Shown here: piece after piece, positions 1 to 7,555 of the stretch
Numbering within the stretch: position 1 is the first letter of the stretch
How the letters are laid out: every line of letters begins with the position of its first letter
Source of the DNA: Yersinia enterocolitica
GTDB lineage: Bacteria > Pseudomonadota > Gammaproteobacteria > Enterobacterales > Enterobacteriaceae
Direction of reading: 5' to 3'
NCBI GenBank assembly: GCA_002082245.2
Contig: NBTC02000002.1
Location: 3,906,001-3,970,000, forward strand
Length of the DNA: 64,000 bases
The notes under the pieces: model-generated
What the model was told of the DNA's origin: nothing
Seen by the model: the letters and a program-made list of their open reading frames with translations, nothing else
Databases searched by the model: none
Program-made: the position numbers and the translations under genes

Positions 1-175
1 TCAGCAGAAACTAACGCAAGGACGTGCGTAGTGACCGCTTATCAGATTGTTATCCGATAAAGCAGCCACCCTGAATGGGGAATTACCTTACCGGACACAC
101 CAAAAGGTGTAGGTCGAGGGAACAGGGTCCACTGGGTAATTAACCTCCGGTTTTATTTAAAGATTGTTAGCGGCT
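1..175 (-). promoter_or_regulatory. Leader (5' UTR) of a leftward gene, probably mgtA
   Basis: Transcribed leftward, with its coding region beyond the window edge. The assignment rests on three points: it lies divergent from treR, where mgtA lies in E. coli; a PhoP box sits at its 5' side; and it holds several hairpins plus a short proline-containing reading frame, as magnesium-sensing mgtA leaders do. One visible hairpin pairs GCTTATC at 37-43 with GATAAAGC at 56-63. In the family, low magnesium or proline-charged tRNA limitation favours transcription into the Mg transporter gene. The target gene is not visible, so the identity is inferred. Confidence 0.6.
88..132 (-). CDS. Possible mgtL-like leader peptide with GTG start
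   Basis: A 14-codon frame begins with GTG and encodes MDPVPSTYTFWCVR. A GGAGG lies 11 bases upstream of the GTG. Like the known MgtL leader peptides it starts with an acidic residue followed by closely spaced prolines (positions 3 and 5), the feature through which MgtL senses proline and Mg. It sits early in the leader, before the later hairpins. The sequence is not a clear homologue of enterobacterial MgtL and the spacing is long, so translation is a hypothesis. Confidence 0.35.
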   Translation of the reverse strand: MDPVPSTYTFWCVR

Positions 176-185
176 GTCTAACAGC

Positions 186-202
186 TAAACAGACATTAAA
201 CC
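186..202 (-). promoter_or_regulatory. PhoP box of the mgtA-like promoter
   Basis: Read leftward the site is GGTTTA, five bases, TGTTTA, an exact match to the direct-repeat PhoP consensus (T/G)GTTTA-N5-(T/G)GTTTA. It lies upstream of the leader described above, with a TAACAAT-like -10 candidate some 15 bases downstream. This supports PhoPQ control of the leftward gene. Confidence 0.7.
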
Positions 203-390
203 GCATCACTGTTCTCGCCACGCCAAAGACCACCCCGACGGTAAGATATGCCGTTAGGGCAGTAATATGCTGCGAGTCATTGGGATATCATGCGCTGAGT
301 CTGATTCTGCGCATGCTAGACTTCCCACAACTTCGGTAATATAAATAATCAGTTTATTATATGTTTCCAAACCTAAACATTAGGTAAACC

Positions 391-1338
391 ATGCAAAACC
401 GTTTGACCATAAAGGACATTGCCCGCATGAGTGGAGTTGGAAAATCCACGGTTTCACGGGTATTGAATAACGAAGGTAGCGTCAGTCCACAAACTCGTGA
501 ACGAGTGGAAGCTGTCATCCGTCAGCAGGGATTTACCCCGTCCAAATCAGCCCGAGCCATGCGGGGTCAGAGTGATAAAGTTGTGGGTATTATTGTCTCG
601 CGTCTGGATTCGCCATCTGAAAATCAGGCGGTGCGCACGATGCTGCCACTGTTCTATCAGCAAGGTTATGACCCTATCCTGATGGAGAGCCAGTTTGATC
701 CTGAATTAGTCAGTGAACATTTACATGTGTTGCAACAGCGCCATGTAGATGGCGTCATTTTGTTTGGTTTCACTGGGTTAACCGCAGAAATGCTCTCGCC
801 ATGGCAGGAACGAATGGTGGTGCTGGCGCGCGAGTATGCGGGTTTTTCTTCCGTATGCTACGACGACGACGGGGCAGTGCGCTTGTTAATGGATAAATTA
901 CGTCACGCGGGGCATCGGCATATTAGCTATATTGGCGTGCAGCCGTCGGATGCCACTACCGGTATGCGTCGTCATCAATCTTATCTTGATTACAGCCAAC
1001 AACATGGCCTGCTACCGACAGTTGCACTGGGTGAACTGAGTTATCAAAGTGGCTTCCAGCTCGCACCTCAGGTGATAAAACCCGATACCTCGGCGCTGGT
1101 GTGTGCCTCTGACACTATCGCTATGGGGGTGAGTAAGTATTTACAACAGCAGAGCCTGCAACACATTCAGGTCTGCGGCATTGGTAATACACCGCTGTTG
1201 CACTTTTTGTTCCCAAATACCCTGTCAGTCGAGCTGGGTTATGGCACCGCAGGAGTGAAAGCCGCCCAACAATTACTTGATCAACTTAATCATAGTCAAT
1301 CAATTCAACAAATTATCATTCCTGGTCAACTGGCCTGA
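391..1338 (+). CDS. treR: Trehalose operon repressor TreR (LacI family)
   Basis: A 315-residue LacI/GalR-family regulator of the same length as E. coli TreR. Residues 5-30 form the DNA-binding helix-turn-helix (IKDIARMSGVGKSTVSRVLN), followed by the periplasmic-binding-protein-like effector domain that in the family binds trehalose-6-phosphate. It stands directly upstream of treB and treC. The probable operator is the GGGAACGTTCCC palindrome at 1469-1480. The ATG is preceded by AGG about seven bases upstream. In E. coli TreR represses treBC and is relieved by trehalose-6-phosphate; the same is inferred here. Confidence 0.95.
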   Translation: MQNRLTIKDIARMSGVGKSTVSRVLNNEGSVSPQTRERVEAVIRQQGFTPSKSARAMRGQSDKVVGIIVSRLDSPSENQAVRTMLPLFYQQGYDPILMESQFDPELVSEHLHVLQQRHVDGVILFGFTGLTAEMLSPWQERMVVLAREYAGFSSVCYDDDGAVRLLMDKLRHAGHRHISYIGVQPSDATTGMRRHQSYLDYSQQHGLLPTVALGELSYQSGFQLAPQVIKPDTSALVCASDTIAMGVSKYLQQQSLQHIQVCGIGNTPLLHFLFPNTLSVELGYGTAGVKAAQQLLDQLNHSQSIQQIIIPGQLA

Positions 1339-1370
1339 TTCTTCTTTTCTCGACGTGATGCTATCTGAAA

Positions 1371-1390
1371 TCCCACCCTGTGTGGTGGGA
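1371..1390 (+). terminator. Hairpin after treR
   Basis: TCCCACC pairs with GGTGGGA across a six-base loop, starting 33 bases after the treR stop. No T-run follows, so it is a weak or Rho-assisted terminator at best, or an mRNA end-stabilising hairpin. Confidence 0.35.
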
Positions 1391-1444
1391 GTGCGTGATG
1401 GGCGAACCCATGGTTTACGGCCAATAACATCATAAAAAGTTGTC

Positions 1445-1468
1445 AAATTGTGATCTCTAACGCAAGTT
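1445..1468 (+). promoter_or_regulatory. Probable CRP site upstream of treB
   Basis: The left half TGTGA at 1449-1453 is a perfect CRP half-site; after six bases the right half is the weak ACGCA. It abuts the TreR operator, an arrangement expected for a catabolite-repressed PTS operon. Confidence 0.45.
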
Positions 1469-1480
1469 GGGAACGTTCCC
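1469..1480 (+). promoter_or_regulatory. TreR operator (GGGAACGTTCCC)
   Basis: A perfect 12-bp palindrome in the treR-treB gap, matching the GGGAACGTTCCC type known for TreR in enterobacteria. It lies about 150 bases before the treB start and next to a CRP half-site. Confidence 0.7.
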
Positions 1481-1632
1481 ATTCCATAAAAATCAATACA
1501 TAGCTAATCTTTAATGAGCTGTATATTTAACAGGCTATCGATGTATTTTTTCTTTAAGACTGACCCTACTGCTTTTATTAAGAAAAACGAATAAGTCGCA
1601 CGTTATCTCACCTTTACGAAAGGTACGTTGAA

Positions 1633-3048
1633 ATGAGCAAAGTAAAACAACAAGATATCGATCAATTGATCGTACTGGTGGGAGGCAGAGATAATATTGC
1701 CACCGTCAGCCACTGCATTACCCGGCTACGCTTTGTGTTGAATGACCCCTCTAAAGCTTCACCTAAAGAAATTGAAAATCTGTCGATGGTTAAAGGTTGC
1801 TTTACTAATGCCGGGCAATTTCAAGTGGTTATCGGGCCTGAAGTTGACGATTACTATCAAGCGCTGATTGCTAAAATTGGCCTGAATGAAGTGGATAAAG
1901 AGCAGACCAAACTGGCTGCACGGCAGAACATGACTTGGTTTGAACGTGGTATTTCTCACTTTGCCGAGATTTTCTTCCCGTTGCTGCCAGCGCTGATCAG
2001 CGGAGGCTTGATTCTTGGCTTCCGTAATGTGATTGGCGATATTCCGATGTCTGATGGCAAAACGCTGGCACAGATGTATCCGGCATGGAAAACCATTTAC
2101 GACTTTCTCTGGTTGCTGGGCGAAGCCATCTTCTTCTACCTACCGGTGGCTATCTGCTGGTCGACAGTGAAGAAAATGGGGGGCACCCCGGTATTGGGGA
2201 TTGTGTTGGGTATCACCTTGGTATCACCACAACTGATGAATTCCTACCTGCTGGGGCAACAGATCCCCGAAGTTTGGAACTTTGGCTGGTTTACCATTGA
2301 GAAAGTAGGTTATCAGGCACAGGTCATTCCATCAATTTTGGCGGGTTTGGCGCTGGGTTGGATTGAAACTAATCTGAAGAAAATCATTCCAGCCTATCTT
2401 TATTTGGTGGTGGTGCCGGTAGTTTCCCTGTTGCTGGCGGTATTCCTCGCCCATACGCTTATCGGGCCATTTGGTCGCATGATTGGTGATGGTGTGGCCT
2501 GGGGAGTGAAAGCTGTTATGACAGGCAGCTTCGCGCCGATTGGTGCCGCACTGTTTGGCTTCTTGTATGCGCCGCTAGTCATTACCGGTGTGCATCAGAC
2601 CACGTTAGCCATTGATATGCAGATGATTCAGAGCATGGGCGGTACACCGGTATGGCCGCTGATTGCGCTGTCTAACATCGCACAGGCATCTGCGGTATTG
2701 GGCATTATTATCATTAGCCGCAAGATCAATGAGCGCGAAATATCGGTACCTGCGGCAATTTCAGCCTATCTGGGTGTCACAGAACCGGCAATGTACGGTA
2801 TCAACCTCAAATATCGCTTCCCGATGTTGTGCGCCATGATTGGTTCTGCGTTGGCGGGCCTCATTTGTGGTCTGACTGGGGTGATGGCGAACGGTATTGG
2901 TGTCGGTGGCCTGCCTGGTATTTTATCCATCAAACCACAGTTCTGGGCGATTTATGCTGTGGCAATGTTAGTGGCGATCGTGGTGCCATTGGTGCTGACT
3001 ATACTGGTTTACAAACGTAAAGAGAGTCGTGGCGAATTACCGGTCTAA
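1633..3048 (+). CDS. treB: PTS trehalose-specific EIIBC component TreB
   Basis: Inner-membrane permease that imports trehalose and phosphorylates it to trehalose-6-phosphate. At 471 residues it is close to the 473 of E. coli TreB. The N-terminal EIIB domain holds the phosphorylated cysteine at residue 28 in SHCITRLRF. From about residue 105 a hydrophobic EIIC domain with multiple membrane spans follows, including the GITLVSPQLMNSYL stretch. There is no EIIA domain, so phosphate must come from the shared glucose EIIA, as in E. coli. AAAGG lies before the ATG. A hairpin separates it from treC. Confidence 0.96.
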   Translation: MSKVKQQDIDQLIVLVGGRDNIATVSHCITRLRFVLNDPSKASPKEIENLSMVKGCFTNAGQFQVVIGPEVDDYYQALIAKIGLNEVDKEQTKLAARQNMTWFERGISHFAEIFFPLLPALISGGLILGFRNVIGDIPMSDGKTLAQMYPAWKTIYDFLWLLGEAIFFYLPVAICWSTVKKMGGTPVLGIVLGITLVSPQLMNSYLLGQQIPEVWNFGWFTIEKVGYQAQVIPSILAGLALGWIETNLKKIIPAYLYLVVVPVVSLLLAVFLAHTLIGPFGRMIGDGVAWGVKAVMTGSFAPIGAALFGFLYAPLVITGVHQTTLAIDMQMIQSMGGTPVWPLIALSNIAQASAVLGIIIISRKINEREISVPAAISAYLGVTEPAMYGINLKYRFPMLCAMIGSALAGLICGLTGVMANGIGVGGLPGILSIKPQFWAIYAVAMLVAIVVPLVLTILVYKRKESRGELPV

Positions 3049-3057
3049 ATCGTATTT

Positions 3058-3085
3058 CTCCGCCAAAGGTTATCCTGTGGCGGAG
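3058..3085 (+). terminator. Hairpin between treB and treC
   Basis: CTCCGCCA at 3058-3065 pairs perfectly with TGGCGGAG at 3078-3085, followed by CTGTTTCTTT. It resembles a leaky intrinsic terminator or mRNA-stabilising hairpin, and could lower treC expression relative to treB. Confidence 0.5.
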
Positions 3086-3131
3086 CTGTTTCTTTAATTT
3101 TCTCTGTTTTTACTACGAATAAGAGTCTGCT

Positions 3132-4793
3132 ATGAATAATCCTATCCCTTGGTGGCAAAACGGCGTCATTTATCAGATTTACCCGAAGAGTTTTCAGGAT
3201 AGCACCGGTAATGGCTATGGTGACCTGGCTGGCGTGACGCAACGGTTGGATTATCTGCACAAACTCGGCGTTGATGCCCTCTGGTTGACACCGGTTTATG
3301 TCTCGCCACAAGTGGATAACGGCTATGACGTTGCCGACTACTGTGCCATTGACCCTGCTTACGGCAGCTTAGATGATTTCAAAACTTTGGTTGCGGCTGC
3401 TCATCAGCGGGGTATTCGTATCGTAATGGATATGGTGTTCAATCATACCTCGACTGAACATGCCTGGTTTAAAGCATCAGCGGAGCGCAACAGCCCGTAC
3501 CGTCAGTTCTATATTTGGCGTGATGGTGAGGGTGATAATTTACCGAATAACTGGCGCTCGAAATTTGGTGGTAATGCCTGGCAATGGCATGCTGAAAGCG
3601 GCCAATATTATCTGCACCTGTTCGCTACCGAGCAGGCGGATCTTAATTGGGAGCACCAGCCGGTACGTGATGAACTGAAGAAAGTGTGCGAGTTTTGGGC
3701 TGATATTGGTGTGGATGGTTTGCGCCTGGATGTAATTAATCTGGTATCCAAACAGCAAGACTTCCCGGATGATTTTGCGGGTGATGGCCGCCGTTTCTAT
3801 ACCGATGGCCCCCGTATCCACGAATTTTTACAAGAAATGAGCCGTGATGTGTTTCAACCGCGCGGCCTGATGACAGTTGGCGAGATGTCGTCCACCCGCC
3901 TTGAGCATTGCCAGCGTTATGCCGCATTGGGCGGGGATGAGCTGTCGATGACCTTTAATTTCCATCATCTAAAAGTGGATTATCTTAATGGGGCCAAATG
4001 GTCGCTAATGCCGCCGGATCGGGTGGAACTCAAACAGATATTTAACCAGTGGCAGCAGGGGATGCATAACCGTGCGTGGAACGCGTTGTTCTGGTGTAAT
4101 CACGACCAGCCGCGCATTGTATCGCGCTTTGGTGACGAAGGTGCACTGCGCGTGCCAGCGGCCAAGATGCTGGCAATGGTGCTGCATGGTATGCAAGGTA
4201 CGCCATATATCTACCAAGGCGAAGAGATTGGCATGACCAATCCTAATTTTACCTCGATTAATCAATACCGTGATGTCGAAAGTCTGAATATGTTTGCTGA
4301 GCTGAGTGCACAAGATCGCGATCCTGACGAGTTATTAGCGATTCTGGCAGCCAAATCTCGTGATAATAGTCGTACCCCGATGCAATGGGATCGCAGCCGT
4401 AATGCCGGTTTCAGTCAGGGAACCCCATGGATCGAACCCTGCAGTAACTATGCTGAAATTAATGTTGATAGCGCGCTGGCTGATGCTGACTCGGTGTTTT
4501 ATGCCTATCAATATTTGATAGCCCTGCGTAAACAACATGATGTGTTCACTTTTGGTGACTATCGTGATCTCTGCCCGCAACATCCAGAGTTGTGGTGCTA
4601 CTTGCGCCACTGGCAGGGTAAACAGTTGTTGGTGGTGGCTAACCTGAGCGGTGAACCGCAACAGTGGCAGCCAGAGGAGATTGCGCTGGACGGTAACTGG
4701 CAATTGTTGATGAGCAGCTACGGCGAAAGTGCTTTCCAGCCGCAGGAGATGGTGTTGCGGGCATATGAGGGGATTTATTGGGTGAGGGAATGA
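3132..4793 (+). CDS. treC: Trehalose-6-phosphate hydrolase TreC (GH13)
   Basis: Cytoplasmic alpha-phosphotrehalase that splits trehalose-6-phosphate into glucose and glucose-6-phosphate. A full-length glycoside hydrolase family 13 protein of 553 residues (E. coli 551). Catalytic residues are readable: nucleophile Asp200 in DGLRLDVIN, acid/base Glu251 in GEMSST, and Asp325 in the NHDQPR motif. The N-terminal WWQNGVIYQIYPKSFQDS is the usual oligo-1,6-glucosidase-like opening. It is the last gene of the tre operon, 83 bases after treB. Confidence 0.96.
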   Translation: MNNPIPWWQNGVIYQIYPKSFQDSTGNGYGDLAGVTQRLDYLHKLGVDALWLTPVYVSPQVDNGYDVADYCAIDPAYGSLDDFKTLVAAAHQRGIRIVMDMVFNHTSTEHAWFKASAERNSPYRQFYIWRDGEGDNLPNNWRSKFGGNAWQWHAESGQYYLHLFATEQADLNWEHQPVRDELKKVCEFWADIGVDGLRLDVINLVSKQQDFPDDFAGDGRRFYTDGPRIHEFLQEMSRDVFQPRGLMTVGEMSSTRLEHCQRYAALGGDELSMTFNFHHLKVDYLNGAKWSLMPPDRVELKQIFNQWQQGMHNRAWNALFWCNHDQPRIVSRFGDEGALRVPAAKMLAMVLHGMQGTPYIYQGEEIGMTNPNFTSINQYRDVESLNMFAELSAQDRDPDELLAILAAKSRDNSRTPMQWDRSRNAGFSQGTPWIEPCSNYAEINVDSALADADSVFYAYQYLIALRKQHDVFTFGDYRDLCPQHPELWCYLRHWQGKQLLVVANLSGEPQQWQPEEIALDGNWQLLMSSYGESAFQPQEMVLRAYEGIYWVRE

Positions 4794-5013
4794 TTTAGTT
4801 CAGATCAGTGGCTTCTCTCCTTGCTCGGCAGCTCAAATGTGCTTTTAACTTCAAAGGCCAATTCAAAACAAAACGCTATGGTTTTGATTCTGAATCTCTT
4901 TTGACGTTGAGCGTAATCAGGAATATTGCCGACGAGGATGGAGGCCGCAATGGTTAGGTGAACACTGAATGCATATCAACCGAAACCAGAGCCTATCCAT
5001 CACCAAAACTAAA

Positions 5014-5748
5014 TCACTCTCCCAGCTTTAGCGCGGGTAACTGCGCAAAAATACTCACTAGCCCCTCGCCCCAGCCCTTACGGATCATCATAAAGTAGGG
5101 GTGATCTTCGGTGATGCGATATTGCTGTTCGGTACTGAAACTATCGAGTGAATAGATCATCACATCTAGCGGTAAACCGACGGATAAATTACTGCGCAAG
5201 GTTGAGTCCATCGAGATCAACGCGCACTGCATGGCCTGATCCAACGTGGTGTGGTAATTCAACACCCGATCAATAATCGGTTTGCCGTACTTACTTTCGC
5301 CAATTTGAAAATAGGGCGTGTCCTGCGTGGCTTCAATAAAGTTACCCTGCGGATAAATATGAAACAGCCGCAGTCCTTCACCTTTAATTTGCCCGCCTAA
5401 CAACAGGTTACAGTTAAAATCGGTTCCGCCGCTGTTTTGCTGCGCACCGCTGTCTCGGTTAATCACCTCGCGCACCGTCTCGCCCAGAAGTGTTGCGGCC
5501 TCATACATCGAGCGCACATTCAGCAGGTTAGTTTGTTCCGGGTCCAGACAGCGGCGTTGCAGCAAACTGACAATACTCTGTGTGGTTGCCAGATTCCCCG
5601 CACTTTGCACCACCAGCGTTCGTTCACCCTCTTGCTGAAACAGGTGTAATTTGCGAAAAGTGGAAATATGATCCACCCCGGCATTGGTACGGGAGTCAGA
5701 GGCAAACACTAACCCGGATGACAGCCGCATGGCCACACAGTAGGTCAT
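5014..5748 (-). CDS. Anbu, proteasome-like peptidase (BPH)
   Basis: A 244-residue member of the Anbu (ancestral beta-subunit) branch of Ntn hydrolases, related to HslV and 20S proteasome subunits. After the initiator Met comes the predicted N-terminal nucleophile Thr2. Counting from that Thr as residue 1, Asp17 (FASDSR) and Lys32 (FRKLHLF) lie where proteasomal catalytic residues are expected. It is the last gene of a minus-strand operon, 59 bases after the transglutaminase-like gene. Family members form ring or open-helical assemblies, but their substrate and partner ATPase are not established. No AAA+ unfoldase gene is adjacent. Confidence 0.88.
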   Translation of the reverse strand: MTYCVAMRLSSGLVFASDSRTNAGVDHISTFRKLHLFQQEGERTLVVQSAGNLATTQSIVSLLQRRCLDPEQTNLLNVRSMYEAATLLGETVREVINRDSGAQQNSGGTDFNCNLLLGGQIKGEGLRLFHIYPQGNFIEATQDTPYFQIGESKYGKPIIDRVLNYHTTLDQAMQCALISMDSTLRSNLSVGLPLDVMIYSLDSFSTEQQYRITEDHPYFMMIRKGWGEGLVSIFAQLPALKLGE

Positions 5749-5807
5749 AACACAGTATCCTTAGAGCCTTATCTCATTAGGGCTATTTTATTTGTCAGAA
5801 ACGCGGG

Positions 5808-6629
5808 TTATTGCGACATATCGCGGTGCGGATTAGATAACATATGCACGGCTGCGATGGTCTGCATATCTTCATAACCACCACCACGGCGAATACCCCG
5901 CACTGGGCAGGCATCCAGATAATCAATGCCTACCGCCAGTTTCAAATGCTGGTTCGGTTGGCAGGTATTATTGGTGACATCAAAACTCTGCCAATACCCA
6001 TTCAGCCACACTTCTGCCCATGCATGGGTCGCGACATGACTGGAGGATTCTGTATAAAGATAGCCGCTCACATAGCGTGCCGGAATATTTAAACTCCGGC
6101 AACAGGCGAGAAAGACGTGGGTGTGATCCTGACACACCCCTTGTTCGGCGGCAAAAGCTTGTGCTGCACTGTCCTGCACCGTGGTGGTGCCGGGGCTATA
6201 GGGCATTTTTGCCAGCAATTCTCCCATCATTTGCGTCAGGCAGTCTAATTGTGCATCGGCATGGGTAACCCCCTGACAATAACTTGAAGCAAACTGGCGA
6301 ATGGCGGCATCCGGCTGAGTCAATGGGCTGTGGCGAAGAAAGACCAGTGGAGAGAGGTGGTCGCCGCTGTCATCTTCTACATTGTCCGCAATTTCTACCA
6401 CGCCCTGAGCTTGAATGGTGATGGCCTGATGAGGTTTATCCAATGTGAGTACATGTAGCACATTACCAAAGGCATCCGTGGTACAAATGGCCTCTTCCGG
6501 TAAGGTCAGTTGCCAGGATAAAATGCGCTGGTGGGCCGAATCCTGTGGGGTCAGGCGCAGATACTGGGTGCTGTGTTGCACCTGTTGTGCATAGGTGTAA
6601 TGGGTACTGTGATCGACATTCAGTCTCAT
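5808..6629 (-). CDS. Transglutaminase-like cysteine peptidase of the Anbu operon
   Basis: A 273-residue protein with an N-terminal beta-rich domain (about residues 1-90) typical of bacterial transglutaminase-like proteins, followed by a papain-fold core. The triad is readable: Cys166 (GVCQDHTH), His202 (THAWAEVW) and Asp217 (SFDVTN). No signal peptide is visible, so it is probably cytosolic. Its start overlaps the stop of the alpha-E gene by four bases (ATGA), indicating translational coupling. In comparative genomics this family travels with alpha-E and ATP-grasp proteins. A peptidase or amidase role on a peptide made by the ATP-grasp protein is proposed, not shown. Confidence 0.85.
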   Translation of the reverse strand: MRLNVDHSTHYTYAQQVQHSTQYLRLTPQDSAHQRILSWQLTLPEEAICTTDAFGNVLHVLTLDKPHQAITIQAQGVVEIADNVEDDSGDHLSPLVFLRHSPLTQPDAAIRQFASSYCQGVTHADAQLDCLTQMMGELLAKMPYSPGTTTVQDSAAQAFAAEQGVCQDHTHVFLACCRSLNIPARYVSGYLYTESSSHVATHAWAEVWLNGYWQSFDVTNNTCQPNQHLKLAVGIDYLDACPVRGIRRGGGYEDMQTIAAVHMLSNPHRDMSQ

Positions 6630-7555
6630 TGGACCTCCAGATAGGTTTGGCGGATGCTGTCAGCGATAGCGTTGATCTTGCCTAAAAAATCCATCAGATA
6701 GCTGTGTAATCCGTCGGCCATCACATCCGTAATGCTGCTAAATCGCAGCTCAGCAAGCAAAATATTGACCAGCCGCCGAGGTTGGTTGCTACGATTGCCA
6801 CCAATCAACGCCAACTGCTGTTCCATATCGTTAATGCAAGCCAGCAGCGAACGCGGGATCTCATTGCGTAAAATCAGTAACTCAGCAATCGCCTCCCGAC
6901 TCAGTTGCTGCTTATATAAACTGTGGTATGCCTCCCGAGCACTGACGGCGCGTAATAAGGTGTCCATCCGGTAGTATTCGCGTACCGGGTCATCGTCGCT
7001 ATCCAGTAATTGGTTTTTCACATCCAATAGGCGCGCGGTGCTGTCAGCCCGTTCAATCAAGGTACCCAATCGAATAAAATACAGTGCATCACTGCGCAGC
7101 AAGGTGCCATATACCGCACCGCGAAATAGATGTGAGCGCTCCTTAACCCAATCAAAAAAGGCATCAATTCCGGTAGCGCTGATACCTTGGCGGCGTAGCT
7201 GTTTCATCTCAATCCAGGTGGCATTGATACTTTCCCAAACCTCGGACGATAAGCTGCCGCGTACTGCATGGGCATTGTTCCACGCCATCTGCAAACAACT
7301 AAAAATACTGCTGGGGTTGTTGCTGTCGAGCACGAAGAAATTCAACAGGTGGGTCATCGAGACCTGCGGATAGTGCTCGATAAACAGTGTCTGGGTGTTG
7401 CTCAGGCTGAGTGGCACCAGTAGATCAAAATTCACCCGATTGCTGGTTGGCATCATCGATAACCGGTTGGTGACATCCAGCACCCTGGTGATGTTTTCTG
7501 CCCGCTCCAGATAGCGGGCCATCCAATAAAGCTCACTGGCTGTTCGGCTTAGCAT
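6626..7555 (-). CDS. Alpha-E domain protein of the Anbu operon
   Basis: A 309-residue, almost entirely helical protein of the alpha-E family (formerly DUF403), recognisable from its opening MLSRTASELYWMARYLERAE and the later RADSTARLLDVKNQLL. No catalytic motif is apparent. It lies between the ATP-grasp and transglutaminase-like genes, overlapping the first by seven and the second by four bases, so the three are probably made together. Family members sometimes occur fused to the ATP-grasp partner, implying a physical complex; that is family knowledge rather than something seen here. Confidence 0.85.
   Translation of the reverse strand: MLSRTASELYWMARYLERAENITRVLDVTNRLSMMPTSNRVNFDLLVPLSLSNTQTLFIEHYPQVSMTHLLNFFVLDSNNPSSIFSCLQMAWNNAHAVRGSLSSEVWESINATWIEMKQLRRQGISATGIDAFFDWVKERSHLFRGAVYGTLLRSDALYFIRLGTLIERADSTARLLDVKNQLLDSDDDPVREYYRMDTLLRAVSAREAYHSLYKQQLSREAIAELLILRNEIPRSLLACINDMEQQLALIGGNRSNQPRRLVNILLAELRFSSITDVMADGLHSYLMDFLGKINAIADSIRQTYLEVQ

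Noticed and set aside
4794..5013. An insertion-sequence fragment between treC and the Anbu gene
   Set aside because: One protein-like frame is present, but no terminal repeats or transposase motif could be identified.
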